Under the pieces are notes generated by a model. That model made no database searches and was not told the origin of the DNA. It saw only the letters and a program-made list of their open reading frames with translations. Below, piece by piece: positions 9,257 through 17,534 of a DNA stretch of 64,000 nucleotides; the first letter of the stretch is position 1; each line of letters begins with the position of its first letter. Both the position numbers and the translations under genes were made by a program. This DNA is from Clostridiales bacterium (lineage in GTDB: Bacteria; Bacillota; Clostridia; Lachnospirales; Lachnospiraceae), in the NCBI GenBank assembly GCA_018372435.1, contig JAHAJA010000004.1:62001-126000 (forward strand), written 5' to 3'.

Positions 9257-10466
9257 GTATATGAAAAAATATAAGGTAGAAGAGAATTTTCAGAAAAGAA
9301 TTATTCGTTATGCAATACTTAGTCTGCTAATAACAATACTTATCGAGATCATGGTAGTTGGTATCATTTACTTGGGAGGTTATGTGTTTAGCAATAGACA
9401 AACCAACGATGAGATGAACATTGAGATGCAGTCTGATATGGTGGAGAATAATCGGCTAGCTGATACACCAATGATAGCGAAAGCTACTGTTCCGGAAGAG
9501 ATACCGGAACAATCATTTTTAGATAATAAAGGAGCCGTATTTGTTATAGCAGCCATCTGTATGGTATCAGGGGCTATTTTGTTTACCTGTTTATTCATAT
9601 TCTATCTGCAACGGTATTACCGATATATCGCAGAGATTACTGAAGGGATTAACCGAATTGCTTTAGGGGACTTTGAAAGTAAGATACCAGTACGATATAA
9701 TGATGAATTATCTTCCGTGGCGGATACTGTGAATCGTCTATCTGTAAGTATACAGAAGATGATCGAGGCACAAAAGGAGAATGAGCAATCAAAGAATGAC
9801 TTAATCACTAGTGTTGCTCATGATTTAAGGACCCCATTAACATCAATCATTGGATATCTTGATCTTGTTCGTCTTGGTAAAGTAACAGACGAGAATATGA
9901 GGAAGAGATATGTGGGTATTGCATACAATAAAGCAAAACGATTGCAGAACCTTATAGAAGATTTGTTTGCGTATACACAATTAAGTTTTGGTAAGGTTAC
10001 ACTTCGAAACAGTGAGCTTGATATGGTAAAGTTTCTTGAGCAAATAGCAGAAGAATTCTATCCAATTTTCCAAGATTCTAATCTGGAATATACATTTCGT
10101 ACTGATGTTGCAAAAGCTGTTGTCTACGGAGATGGTGACATGTTAGAACGAGTTTTTGCGAATCTATATGGAAATGCAGTGAAATACGGAAAAGAAGGGG
10201 AAAAGGTAGAAGCTTATCTAGAAGAAAAGGATGATACATTTGAAATTCGTATTACGAATTACGGACAATTAATACCGAAAGAAGAAATAGAAAATATATT
10301 TGAACGATTTTATCGTGTAGATAGTTCTAGATCAGGAGAAACAGGGGGGACTGGTTTAGGCTTAGCGATTGCTAGGAATATTGTAGTGATGCATGGGGGA
10401 GCTATCACAGCAACGAGTAATATTGGGGGGACAACATTTACCGTAACTCTGAATAAAGCAATATAG
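9249..10466 (+). CDS. VanS-like sensor histidine kinase
   Basis: A membrane histidine kinase that should phosphorylate the preceding regulator. Two membrane segments (about residues 22-42 and 95-118) flank a short extracellular loop of some 50 residues rich in Met, Asp and Glu. A HAMP region follows, then the HisKA box SVAHDLRTPLTSIIGYL with phospho-acceptor H191, an N-box (NLYGNAVKYG) and G-boxes (GGTGLGLAIARNI). The layout and wording resemble VanS. The start is either TTG 9249, overlapping the regulator's stop, or ATG 9261 four codons later; neither has a textbook ribosome site, and TTG with upstream GGGGAGTGGG is kept. Its ligand is unknown. Confidence 0.9.
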   Translation: MIKYMKKYKVEENFQKRIIRYAILSLLITILIEIMVVGIIYLGGYVFSNRQTNDEMNIEMQSDMVENNRLADTPMIAKATVPEEIPEQSFLDNKGAVFVIAAICMVSGAILFTCLFIFYLQRYYRYIAEITEGINRIALGDFESKIPVRYNDELSSVADTVNRLSVSIQKMIEAQKENEQSKNDLITSVAHDLRTPLTSIIGYLDLVRLGKVTDENMRKRYVGIAYNKAKRLQNLIEDLFAYTQLSFGKVTLRNSELDMVKFLEQIAEEFYPIFQDSNLEYTFRTDVAKAVVYGDGDMLERVFANLYGNAVKYGKEGEKVEAYLEEKDDTFEIRITNYGQLIPKEEIENIFERFYRVDSSRSGETGGTGLGLAIARNIVVMHGGAITATSNIGGTTFTVTLNKAI

Positions 10467-10498
10467 CGACCATAGAAATTATAGTTAGGAGATTGAAT

Positions 10499-12817
10499 AT
10501 GGTGTCAAGTATGAAGCGATATAGCCTACTATTGTGTATTGTAGTATTGTTACTCACAGGCTGTAGTGTGTTCACGCGAAAGGAATCCACGACAAATACA
10601 AGCGATAATCGGTCCTATAATTATCCTGTAGTTTTTACAGATGTTACAAAAGAGGTTCGAGTGAAAGTATCATATGGACTAAATCAGTATGCGAAAATAG
10701 GGAAAGATATGCGCGTAAAGGTAGAGATTACTACAGGGAAAGAGCCGTATGAAGGTTATCTACAGATTGAAGTTCCTTTTGAGAATAGTTCTACCAAGTA
10801 TAATCAGGATATTGCAGTAGTATCGAATTCTTCTGCTACTTATGAGATGAACATACCTGTGGTTTATGAGAATATGACATTCTTAGTCAACCTATTAGAT
10901 AGTGAGCATGAGATTCAAGCATCGCAAAAGGCAAATGTTCAGGCCAGCAGAATCTATGATGTGCAATATATTGGTGTCTTTAATAAGAAAATGCAAGCAG
11001 AACCAGTTGTAAGCCAAGGTAAGATGCAAGTGTTTCAGCTGAATGCAGATAAATTAGAAGATGCGTTTGACAACCTTAATCTGATTGATTGTATCTTAAT
11101 TAATGAAGATGAGATAGAGAAACTTGATGAGTCAGTAGCATTAAGATTAAAGGAATGGCTACAAAATGGTGGAACTTTATTGATTGAAGATACGTATAAG
11201 CGGGTCATATCCAGGGAGAAAGAGACCGGAAATGATACTGACAGTACAGGGGCTTATGGTTTTGGAAGATATATCTTTGTTCCTGAGATGAAAAATGTTA
11301 GTGAATTAACAGAATATGTTGAAAGTCTTGGATTGAATCCAAGATTATTCCTATCAGGAATTACAGATAACCAAATAAAAGCGAGTATTAATGCAGAGGT
11401 GGTATCGAAAATACCGAGTATTACTAGGTATGTTACCTTGTTTCTTCTATATATAGTAGTAATCGGACCTGTGTTATATAGCATCTTGAAAAAGGCAAAT
11501 CGCAGAACTTACTACTGGGGAATAGCACCAGCCATATCAGTTATATTCTTAGCCTGTGTTTATGGATTAGGGAAAGAAACTCGAGTGGAGAATTCTTATC
11601 TTAGATATGTGACAATTACACAGATTGCTCAGAATGGGTACACCAATGATACAACATATTTCGCTGCAGTTAGTCCTGCTAAAACTACTTTATCAGTACA
11701 AGCAGATGAGGCTCGGAACCTTAGGCCGCTATATACAATGAGAGATAATTACCAAGTATCGTCAGATAAGAAACGTGTTAATATGGAGTTTTCTATGAAT
11801 GTAGAAAATACTACAGATGAAGAAAAATTAGGAAGTTTAAGTACAATCAGTACAGTTTCTGATTTAAGAGCGTTTCAACCAATCTACTTAAAAACAACTA
11901 GGGCATATGAAACCTCAGAAAAAGAAGAACAAGAGATGCAACCGGCAACTAGGTTAACATATGCTAATTATAGTATGACAGGAACATTTACGAATACTTT
12001 AGGAGTGAATTTGAGTAATGCAGGTATCGTTAGTAATCAAACACTTATTAACATAGGAGATCTGCCAAGTGGTGAGTCTGTTGAATTAGAAGATTGTCAA
12101 CAAGAGTATATACCATCTTATGATTTGATCTTTACCGATGCGATGGATAGTCGTATAAAGAATCTTACAAAGAGTCTTGATACGATGCTAGATAAAGATA
12201 CTTATATAGAGGAGAATTCTAGATATACTTTGATGCAGTATCTGTTGAATGAATGGGTAGTTTCCAATCCAGATGGAAGTTATCTGATTGCATTTACAGA
12301 GGATTCTGATGAGAATTCTATTGTAAGCAACCTTGGTATCAGCCAAGTTGAAGCTTGTTCCCATTTGATTATTAAGGAGCTTGGAATTGATTATGCTATC
12401 GGTAACGGAGATATCTTTCAACCAACAATCAAGAATTATATGACTGTTGTAGATGGTGATTACTATGAAGCGCTTGATATGATTGAATCCGATAGTCTTA
12501 CAGTTGACTATAGTTTTGGTCAGGAGCAGATTAAGCGAATCGAGTACTCTACGTATTACAATACGGAATTTTATGTTGATGAAACCAATAAAGAGGATTT
12601 ATGGACAGGCTTCTATGGTTCAATATATTTCTATAATAGAAGAACAGGGGAATATGATAAGGTAATTACAAGTGGAGAAGAAACAGTTATGAATCAATTA
12701 AAGGACTACCTAGATGATACGAATGTTCTAAGAGTTCGATATCAAGTATCCCAGAATAGTGTGAACGGCAATTTAATAACGATTCCTAAGTTAACAGCTA
12801 TTATGAAAAGAAAATAG
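10499..12817 (+). CDS. Membrane lipoprotein with GATase-like domain, ABC-associated
   Basis: A 772-residue protein of unknown function placed between a VanRS-like system and an ABC ATPase/permease pair. The start at ATG 10499 has AGGAGA six bases upstream. A lipoprotein signal ends in LLTGC with Cys22. Residues about 30-150 look like an extracytoplasmic beta domain. Residues about 155-265 resemble the glutamine-amidotransferase-like fold seen in GldG/DUF4350-type ABC accessory proteins (LKEWLQNGGTLLIEDT). Two membrane helices occur near 310-332 and 338-360, and a long second extracytoplasmic region follows to the C-terminus. Likely an accessory or substrate-handling part of the ABC system; the GATase-like call is by pattern only. 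Confidence 0.7.
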   Translation: MVSSMKRYSLLLCIVVLLLTGCSVFTRKESTTNTSDNRSYNYPVVFTDVTKEVRVKVSYGLNQYAKIGKDMRVKVEITTGKEPYEGYLQIEVPFENSSTKYNQDIAVVSNSSATYEMNIPVVYENMTFLVNLLDSEHEIQASQKANVQASRIYDVQYIGVFNKKMQAEPVVSQGKMQVFQLNADKLEDAFDNLNLIDCILINEDEIEKLDESVALRLKEWLQNGGTLLIEDTYKRVISREKETGNDTDSTGAYGFGRYIFVPEMKNVSELTEYVESLGLNPRLFLSGITDNQIKASINAEVVSKIPSITRYVTLFLLYIVVIGPVLYSILKKANRRTYYWGIAPAISVIFLACVYGLGKETRVENSYLRYVTITQIAQNGYTNDTTYFAAVSPAKTTLSVQADEARNLRPLYTMRDNYQVSSDKKRVNMEFSMNVENTTDEEKLGSLSTISTVSDLRAFQPIYLKTTRAYETSEKEEQEMQPATRLTYANYSMTGTFTNTLGVNLSNAGIVSNQTLINIGDLPSGESVELEDCQQEYIPSYDLIFTDAMDSRIKNLTKSLDTMLDKDTYIEENSRYTLMQYLLNEWVVSNPDGSYLIAFTEDSDENSIVSNLGISQVEACSHLIIKELGIDYAIGNGDIFQPTIKNYMTVVDGDYYEALDMIESDSLTVDYSFGQEQIKRIEYSTYYNTEFYVDETNKEDLWTGFYGSIYFYNRRTGEYDKVITSGEETVMNQLKDYLDDTNVLRVRYQVSQNSVNGNLITIPKLTAIMKRK

Positions 12818-12890
12818 TAATTATTTCAAAAGTGAACTTGTAGATGCAAATGTTGTATTGAGGATCAAAGTTTGCAGGTTACGGAAAGGT

Positions 12891-13823
12891 ATGGTTATTA
12901 TTATGCTAGAAATTCAAGATCTAAGTAAAGAGTACGATACGCATATGGTACTTGATAGTATGAAACTTCATATCCAAAAAGGAGAATTATTCGGTTTAGT
13001 TGGTCCTAATGGAGCAGGTAAGACAACAATGATTAAGATCATTGCAGGTCTGTTAGAACCTGATGATGGTTTAGTAATGATTGATGGAAAGAGGACAACT
13101 ACCAAAGAAAGAAGAACGCATTCTAAGATAGGATACATGCCAGATTATTCTGGTACCTATCCCAATCTTACCGTGTATGAGTATATGGATTTCTACACAC
13201 AGATGAATGGATTCAAAGGGAAAGACGCAAAGAAGAAGATAGAAGAGAACTTAGAATTAGTAAATCTGTATTCCAAAAAAGAGGAATATGTTGATGTGTT
13301 ATCAAGAGGGATTAAGCAACGACTTTGTCTCGCAAGATGTTTAATATCAGAACCAGAATTATTGCTACTAGATGAACCTACTTCGGGGCTTGATCCAAGA
13401 GCACGGAATGATATAAGAATGATTCTTAATACCCTGAGAGAGAAAGGGAAGACCATAATAATTAGTTCTCATTTACTTCACGATCTTTCTAAGATGTGTT
13501 CACACATTGGTATCTTAGATAAGGGGAAGATGATCACACAAGGACCGGTAGAGGATATATTGCAGATGGAGGAACAAACAAAACCATTGCGAATTCGATT
13601 TACAGAAGTAAATGCAAGTTTACTAAAGTTCTTAGATTCTCACTCATTAATTAATAATTTGACTATTGATGGAGCACAAGCAACAATGCACTTTCAAGGA
13701 GATTCAATGGAAGAGGCAAAATTATTGACGGCATTGATACGAAATGGAGCAGGGATTTGTTATTTCGCTAGAGAAGAAGGAAGCCTTGAGAGATTATTTC
13801 TACAGATAACGAAAGGAGAGTAG
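12891..13823 (+). CDS. ABC transporter ATP-binding protein
   Basis: A cytoplasmic ATPase subunit of the ABC-2 (GldA/CcmA-like) class. Walker A is GPNGAGKTT, the signature region is LSRGIKQRL, Walker B is LLLDEPTSGLDP and the switch histidine lies in SSHLLHD. A C-terminal tail of about 90 residues follows the nucleotide-binding domain. The start is either ATG 12891 (5 bases from GGA) or ATG 12903, which begins MLEIQDLSKEYD as family members usually do but is 13 bases from AAAGG. It lies 4 bases ahead of the permease gene and works with it. Confidence 0.92.
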   Translation: MVIIMLEIQDLSKEYDTHMVLDSMKLHIQKGELFGLVGPNGAGKTTMIKIIAGLLEPDDGLVMIDGKRTTTKERRTHSKIGYMPDYSGTYPNLTVYEYMDFYTQMNGFKGKDAKKKIEENLELVNLYSKKEEYVDVLSRGIKQRLCLARCLISEPELLLLDEPTSGLDPRARNDIRMILNTLREKGKTIIISSHLLHDLSKMCSHIGILDKGKMITQGPVEDILQMEEQTKPLRIRFTEVNASLLKFLDSHSLINNLTIDGAQATMHFQGDSMEEAKLLTALIRNGAGICYFAREEGSLERLFLQITKGE

Positions 13824-13827
13824 GTGA

Positions 13828-14715
13828 ATGGATAATCCGATTTTTAAAAAGGAACAGAAAGTTCGAGCTCGTTCCCCTAAACTAATGTTATTAATTGTAG
13901 GATACAATCTTTTACTGGTTATATTAATGGTAGTTGCATACGTATCAATCTATGGAGAAAATCAGCAGATTGGAAGGGTGGCAAGATATCAGGATACTCT
14001 TATCCTGTACATGCTAATTGGTGTATTCCAGTTTGTCTTACTATTGTTAATCGTTCCGGCCTTCACTGCAGGCACGATAACGGGAGAGAAGGAAAGACAG
14101 ACTTTTGATATACTCATTACTGCCAACCGAAAACCTCTAGCAATCATCATTGGGAAACTAGGTGCTTCTGTTAGTACGATGCTACTTCTAATAATATCAA
14201 GCTTGCCGATAGTAGCTATAGTGTTTAGCGTGGGTGGAGTTTCCATAACCGATGTATTTTTGTATGTAATAGTATGTTTTTTGGAAGCAGTGTTTATTGG
14301 AAGTATCGGATTGTTTTTCTCCTCTGTTAGTAAGAATACTACAAAATCAACGGTAGCTACTTATGTAACGATACTTCTATTGGTTATTGGAACTGCGACA
14401 GTGCTTGGAATATTATATCTTGTTGTTAGTAAACAGATAAACTATAATGAATTCGCAGCTGAAGCAATCAAGATAGTAACGGATCTTAAGAGTACAGTTT
14501 GGATCTTATTAATCAATCCACTAGTAACAGTGGTAGCACTACTGATGGAGCAGACTGGGAACGAAAGCTTGTTTGCACAATATATAAACGAAGTTGGACG
14601 TTGTAATACTTTGATTCTAGAACATTGGGTGGCAATCAGCATAGCGATACAGACGGTAGTGGCAGTAGTTTTGATCTATCTAAGTACGAAGAATATTGAC
14701 AGAATAAAGAAATAG
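13828..14715 (+). CDS. ABC-2 type transporter permease
   Basis: A 295-residue integral membrane protein with about six helices, starting with the cytoplasmic MDNPIFKKEQKVRARSPK typical of this permease family (a conserved NPI-x-KE-x-R-x-R-x-x-R/K start). The internal TITGEKERQTFDIL motif is characteristic of ABC-2 membrane subunits. It is the partner of the ATPase four bases upstream. Together with the lipoprotein gene it ends the two-component/ABC unit. Substrate unknown; antimicrobial-peptide removal or envelope-related export are possibilities from the VanRS-like neighbours only. Confidence 0.88.
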   Translation: MDNPIFKKEQKVRARSPKLMLLIVGYNLLLVILMVVAYVSIYGENQQIGRVARYQDTLILYMLIGVFQFVLLLLIVPAFTAGTITGEKERQTFDILITANRKPLAIIIGKLGASVSTMLLLIISSLPIVAIVFSVGGVSITDVFLYVIVCFLEAVFIGSIGLFFSSVSKNTTKSTVATYVTILLLVIGTATVLGILYLVVSKQINYNEFAAEAIKIVTDLKSTVWILLINPLVTVVALLMEQTGNESLFAQYINEVGRCNTLILEHWVAISIAIQTVVAVVLIYLSTKNIDRIKK

Positions 14716-14716
14716 G

Positions 14717-14756
14717 CAAAAAAATCACCAAGTGTAGGAAGATACACTTGGTGATT
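14717..14756 (-). terminator. 14-bp perfect hairpin, terminator for the minus-strand AP2 gene
   Basis: AATCACCAAGTGTA (14723-14736) pairs perfectly with TACACTTGGTGATT (14743-14756) around a 6-base loop. An A-run at 14718-14724 becomes a T-run on the minus strand, so it ends leftward transcription. It may also serve the permease gene from the other side. Confidence 0.8.
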
Positions 14757-14885
14757 CGCATTCACTTCAATGAAAACCTTTAAAAGCCTCATTGTTAGAA
14801 CTATGAAAATGGAAGAAGAAAAAATATAAGTTAATTATAACACATAATTTCAAAAAAGATAGTAGTAAATTCAAATTTAACAAAT

Positions 14886-15704
14886 TTATTTTTGGACTAG
14901 GCCATTAGACTTATCTATATAGGTACGCAGATTTTTACTAATACGAATACGGTTGTACATAGCAGCATAGGAGATCTCATCAAGTTCTTCAATGTAGTTT
15001 GTTGTAAAATTCTTAACAATACCTTTCTCTTTCAAGAAGTTAACTGCTTTGTTGTATGCAACAGCAGCCTCAATCTCAGTAGGATATCTCCCTACAATAA
15101 AATCACCCACTAGATGAACCTTAGTTATGTATTGGTATAGTCCTTTAACCAATTCTCTACGAACACCCATATATCGATTAATAATTTCTATATTACCATA
15201 GCGATAATCTGTACTATCCCCATTGGCAAATCGATAATCTTTACCTGAAACAGAAAAACTATGTATTCCATAGCGAGAAAGAATACTTACCTGCATACCA
15301 TAATCGGCTACGAATAGATGGTTTCCACGTTTCATGATTTTGTGAGTGGAGTAATAGAACAAATCATCAACATCAAATTTGAGAACGTCTTTATGATTTA
15401 AGTAATAGAGGAAGTATCGATCCTTTAGGTATATAGGATTTTTGAAATATAACCCATTATCACGAAAGTTTAATAATACTACCCATTTATCAAATGATAG
15501 GATATGAATGTTTTGTATATAGGAATCTAATACAATAGTGTGATCTTTTGTTATAGTAATTGCTTCTAGGTAAGCTGAATGGGATTCTTCAGGGGTAGGA
15601 TAGCTTCCTAGGCTTATGTGCTTGTTCTTATAAGTGAAAGAGGTACGATAATAGATAGTCCCATCTTTTTTAGTTGCTTGATAGACGCCAGGAAGTAATG
15701 GCAT
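14886..15704 (-). CDS. AP2-type DNA-binding protein, apparently a dead HNH-AP2 endonuclease
   Basis: A 272-residue protein with two AP2-like modules. Residues about 4-48 read GVY...YYRTSF...ISLGSYPTPEES. A second, more classical AP2 module lies about 176-235, with YMGVRR, GDFIVGRYPTEIEAAVAY and a final NF. Between them, about 90-175 aligns by eye to the HNH nuclease that normally precedes AP2 in homing endonucleases: the stretch FANGDSTDYRYGNIEII parallels the family's HINGDxxDNRxxNLRIV, but the catalytic His is Phe and the DNR Asn is Tyr. It therefore probably binds but does not cut DNA. The start is ATG 15704, six bases after GAGGTG; an in-frame GTG at 15713 overlaps that ribosome site. Monocistronic. 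Role unknown, perhaps transcriptional. Confidence 0.75.
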   Translation of the reverse strand: MPLLPGVYQATKKDGTIYYRTSFTYKNKHISLGSYPTPEESHSAYLEAITITKDHTIVLDSYIQNIHILSFDKWVVLLNFRDNGLYFKNPIYLKDRYFLYYLNHKDVLKFDVDDLFYYSTHKIMKRGNHLFVADYGMQVSILSRYGIHSFSVSGKDYRFANGDSTDYRYGNIEIINRYMGVRRELVKGLYQYITKVHLVGDFIVGRYPTEIEAAVAYNKAVNFLKEKGIVKNFTTNYIEELDEISYAAMYNRIRISKNLRTYIDKSNGLVQK

Positions 15705-16216
15705 AGTAATCACCTCAATCCTTTGGTTTGGTATAAGTACTATAGATGTTTCGCTATCGTTTTTTACTCATAGTGTGAAAGATAGGAAGCTTATACACAT
15801 TGTAAGTCTTAATTTCTTAATCAGAGTATAGCATAATGGGATAGTTTGGACAAGGAAGCAAGCATGTAACGTGAATAATTATAAAGCGAAAAGTATCATA
15901 AATCATAAATCTATGAATATAATTATTAACAAAATGTTAAATAGAATTTGAGGTGGTAAAGAGAAGAAAATAATGAAAAAGCTTGAAAAAACGTGATTTA
16001 ATGTTAATCAAATTATAAAAAAAACTTAAAAACTGAATAAAAACTAAAAATGTCGCATAAAATAATTAATAACTAGTTAAAGAATTGTTAAATAATATGT
16101 TGTGAAATGAAACAAAAATAACACTTACTTAATACTGTTAATTAGCGGATTTTACTCATGATTTTACGGAACTATGGGAAGTTGATATCCTATTCTCCAA
16201 AATATAGAAGGAGTTA
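15705..16216. other. AT-rich 510-bp gap without a gene
   Basis: No convincing reading frame. The right half is very AT-rich with A-runs. A possible minus-strand -10 (TATAGT on the minus strand, 15739-15744) could serve the AP2 gene, but no good -35 goes with it. Confidence 0.5.
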
Positions 16217-16244
16217 TTGACATCAAGTTACTAGATGATATAAT
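16217..16244 (+). promoter_or_regulatory. Sigma-A type promoter of the SleB-like gene
   Basis: TTGACA (16217-16222), 16-base spacer, TATAAT (16239-16244), about 50 bases before the start codon. Confidence 0.75.
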
Positions 16245-16295
16245 GCAAATGTGCTTAGGCGGGGCACAAAAAAAATAAGAAAAGAGGAAGTATGT

Positions 16296-17261
16296 ATGCT
16301 AAAAATACACTCGTTTCTTCACCGCATAAAGGAAAATATGAAATACTCTGGTATTGAATGTTATAAATCATGTCTAATGATTACAGCATATGCAATGGCA
16401 GCAGTTGTATTAGTACTTTGTGCAGACAGCTCATTTGCCAAAGGCAGTAATATGCCTGAAGCATACGCGAAAGCAGCATCCGTTACGAATGAAGTTTTCG
16501 AGGAAGCAAAGGAAGAAACAGCAAAAAAAGCACAAATACAAGCCGAGAATGAAAACGTCAATTTATTAGCACATAATGTGCTAGAAGGAGAAGTCGCAGA
16601 GAATACAGAAAACTACAGCTTACAAATCGTAAATCGTACGATTATTGCAGCAGATAAGCGCGCAGCACTTATGGGACAAACCGTAATGGAAGATTTCTCA
16701 AGTAGTGTTGGATCAGAGAATGTAGTTGATAAGAGTAAAGAAGAAGCAGAAGAGAAGACAGATGAACAGGTGGTTGTAGATGAACAAACTACAACAAAGA
16801 ATCAGGATAAAAAAGAAAAGAAAGCAAAGGCAGCTGCAAGTAAAAAGAAAAAAGAAGAAACAGTCCCAGTTATAAGTTTAGGGGCTAACCAAAAAGAGGT
16901 ATTACTTAGAATAGTAGAAGCCGAAGCGACAGGCGAGGATATTAAAGGTAAGATGCTAGTAGCTAATGTAATACTGAATCGTGTGAAGAGTAGCCAATTC
17001 CCTGATACGGTGAAAGAAGTGGTATTTCAGAAAAACGGAAGAACCACTCAATTCTCCCCAATTGCAGATGGAAGGTACTGGTCCGTGTCAATCTCTAAAT
17101 CAACTAGAGAAGCTGTGGAACGAGTATTAAATGGTGAAGATGAGTCACAAGGGGCATTATATTTCTCGGCAAGAAGTAAAGCTAAAAAGAGTAACATGAG
17201 TTGGTTTGATAACAACTTGACATGGTTATTCAAGTATGGCGGTCACGAATTTTATAAGTAA
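16296..17261 (+). CDS. SleB/CwlJ-type cell wall hydrolase
   Basis: A 321-residue exported protein. The start is ATG 16296, five bases after GAGGAAG. A long signal/membrane segment (CLMITAYAMAAVVLVLCADSS) ends near SFAKG. Residues about 60-215 are Glu/Lys-rich, low-complexity and include a lysine stretch. The C-terminal 120 residues are a Hydrolase_2 (SleB) domain: EVLLRIVEAEATGEDIKGK includes the conserved glutamates, followed by VANVILNRVKS and the FSPIADGR region. Relatives cleave cortex or vegetative peptidoglycan. There is no SleB-type peptidoglycan-binding repeat, so a vegetative wall role is as likely as germination. A sigma-A type promoter precedes it and a terminator follows. Confidence 0.88.
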   Translation: MLKIHSFLHRIKENMKYSGIECYKSCLMITAYAMAAVVLVLCADSSFAKGSNMPEAYAKAASVTNEVFEEAKEETAKKAQIQAENENVNLLAHNVLEGEVAENTENYSLQIVNRTIIAADKRAALMGQTVMEDFSSSVGSENVVDKSKEEAEEKTDEQVVVDEQTTTKNQDKKEKKAKAAASKKKKEETVPVISLGANQKEVLLRIVEAEATGEDIKGKMLVANVILNRVKSSQFPDTVKEVVFQKNGRTTQFSPIADGRYWSVSISKSTREAVERVLNGEDESQGALYFSARSKAKKSNMSWFDNNLTWLFKYGGHEFYK

Positions 17262-17268
17262 GAGATTT

Positions 17269-17296
17269 ACGGTAAGGAACAATATCCTTACCGTTT
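17269..17296 (+). terminator. Terminator after the SleB-like gene
   Basis: ACGGTAAGGA (17269-17278) pairs with TCCTTACCGT (17285-17294) around a 6-base loop and runs into TTTT. Confidence 0.85.
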
Positions 17297-17311
17297 TCTC
17301 TCATTTAGCAC

Positions 17312-17340
17312 TTTACTGTGATAGCGTGATGTGATATAAT
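17312..17340 (+). promoter_or_regulatory. Candidate promoter of thrC
   Basis: TTTACT (17312-17317), 17-base spacer, TATAAT (17335-17340). The leader to thrC would be about 190 bases. A second TATAAT at 17393-17398 lacks a well-placed -35. No T-box or riboswitch pattern was recognised in the leader. Confidence 0.55.
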
Positions 17341-17534
17341 GCGTTCAGTGGAAGAATGGCGAATTTTGATTGTTCTATGATAAGAAACATGGTATAATGC
17401 ATTTTAAGTATTGCTCTCAAGGAGAATCAGGTAGAGTTAGATACTTCGTAACTACATAATTAAAATTAAGAACTACATGGAATTAAGATTCTGTATGTCT
17501 TACTATAAAATAATAAGAAAAGGAATGAGCGAAG

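Noticed and set aside
17341..17534. Possible T-box or amino-acid riboswitch in the thrC leader
   Set aside because: No T-box sequence, specifier loop or terminator/antiterminator pair was found; only weak short stems.
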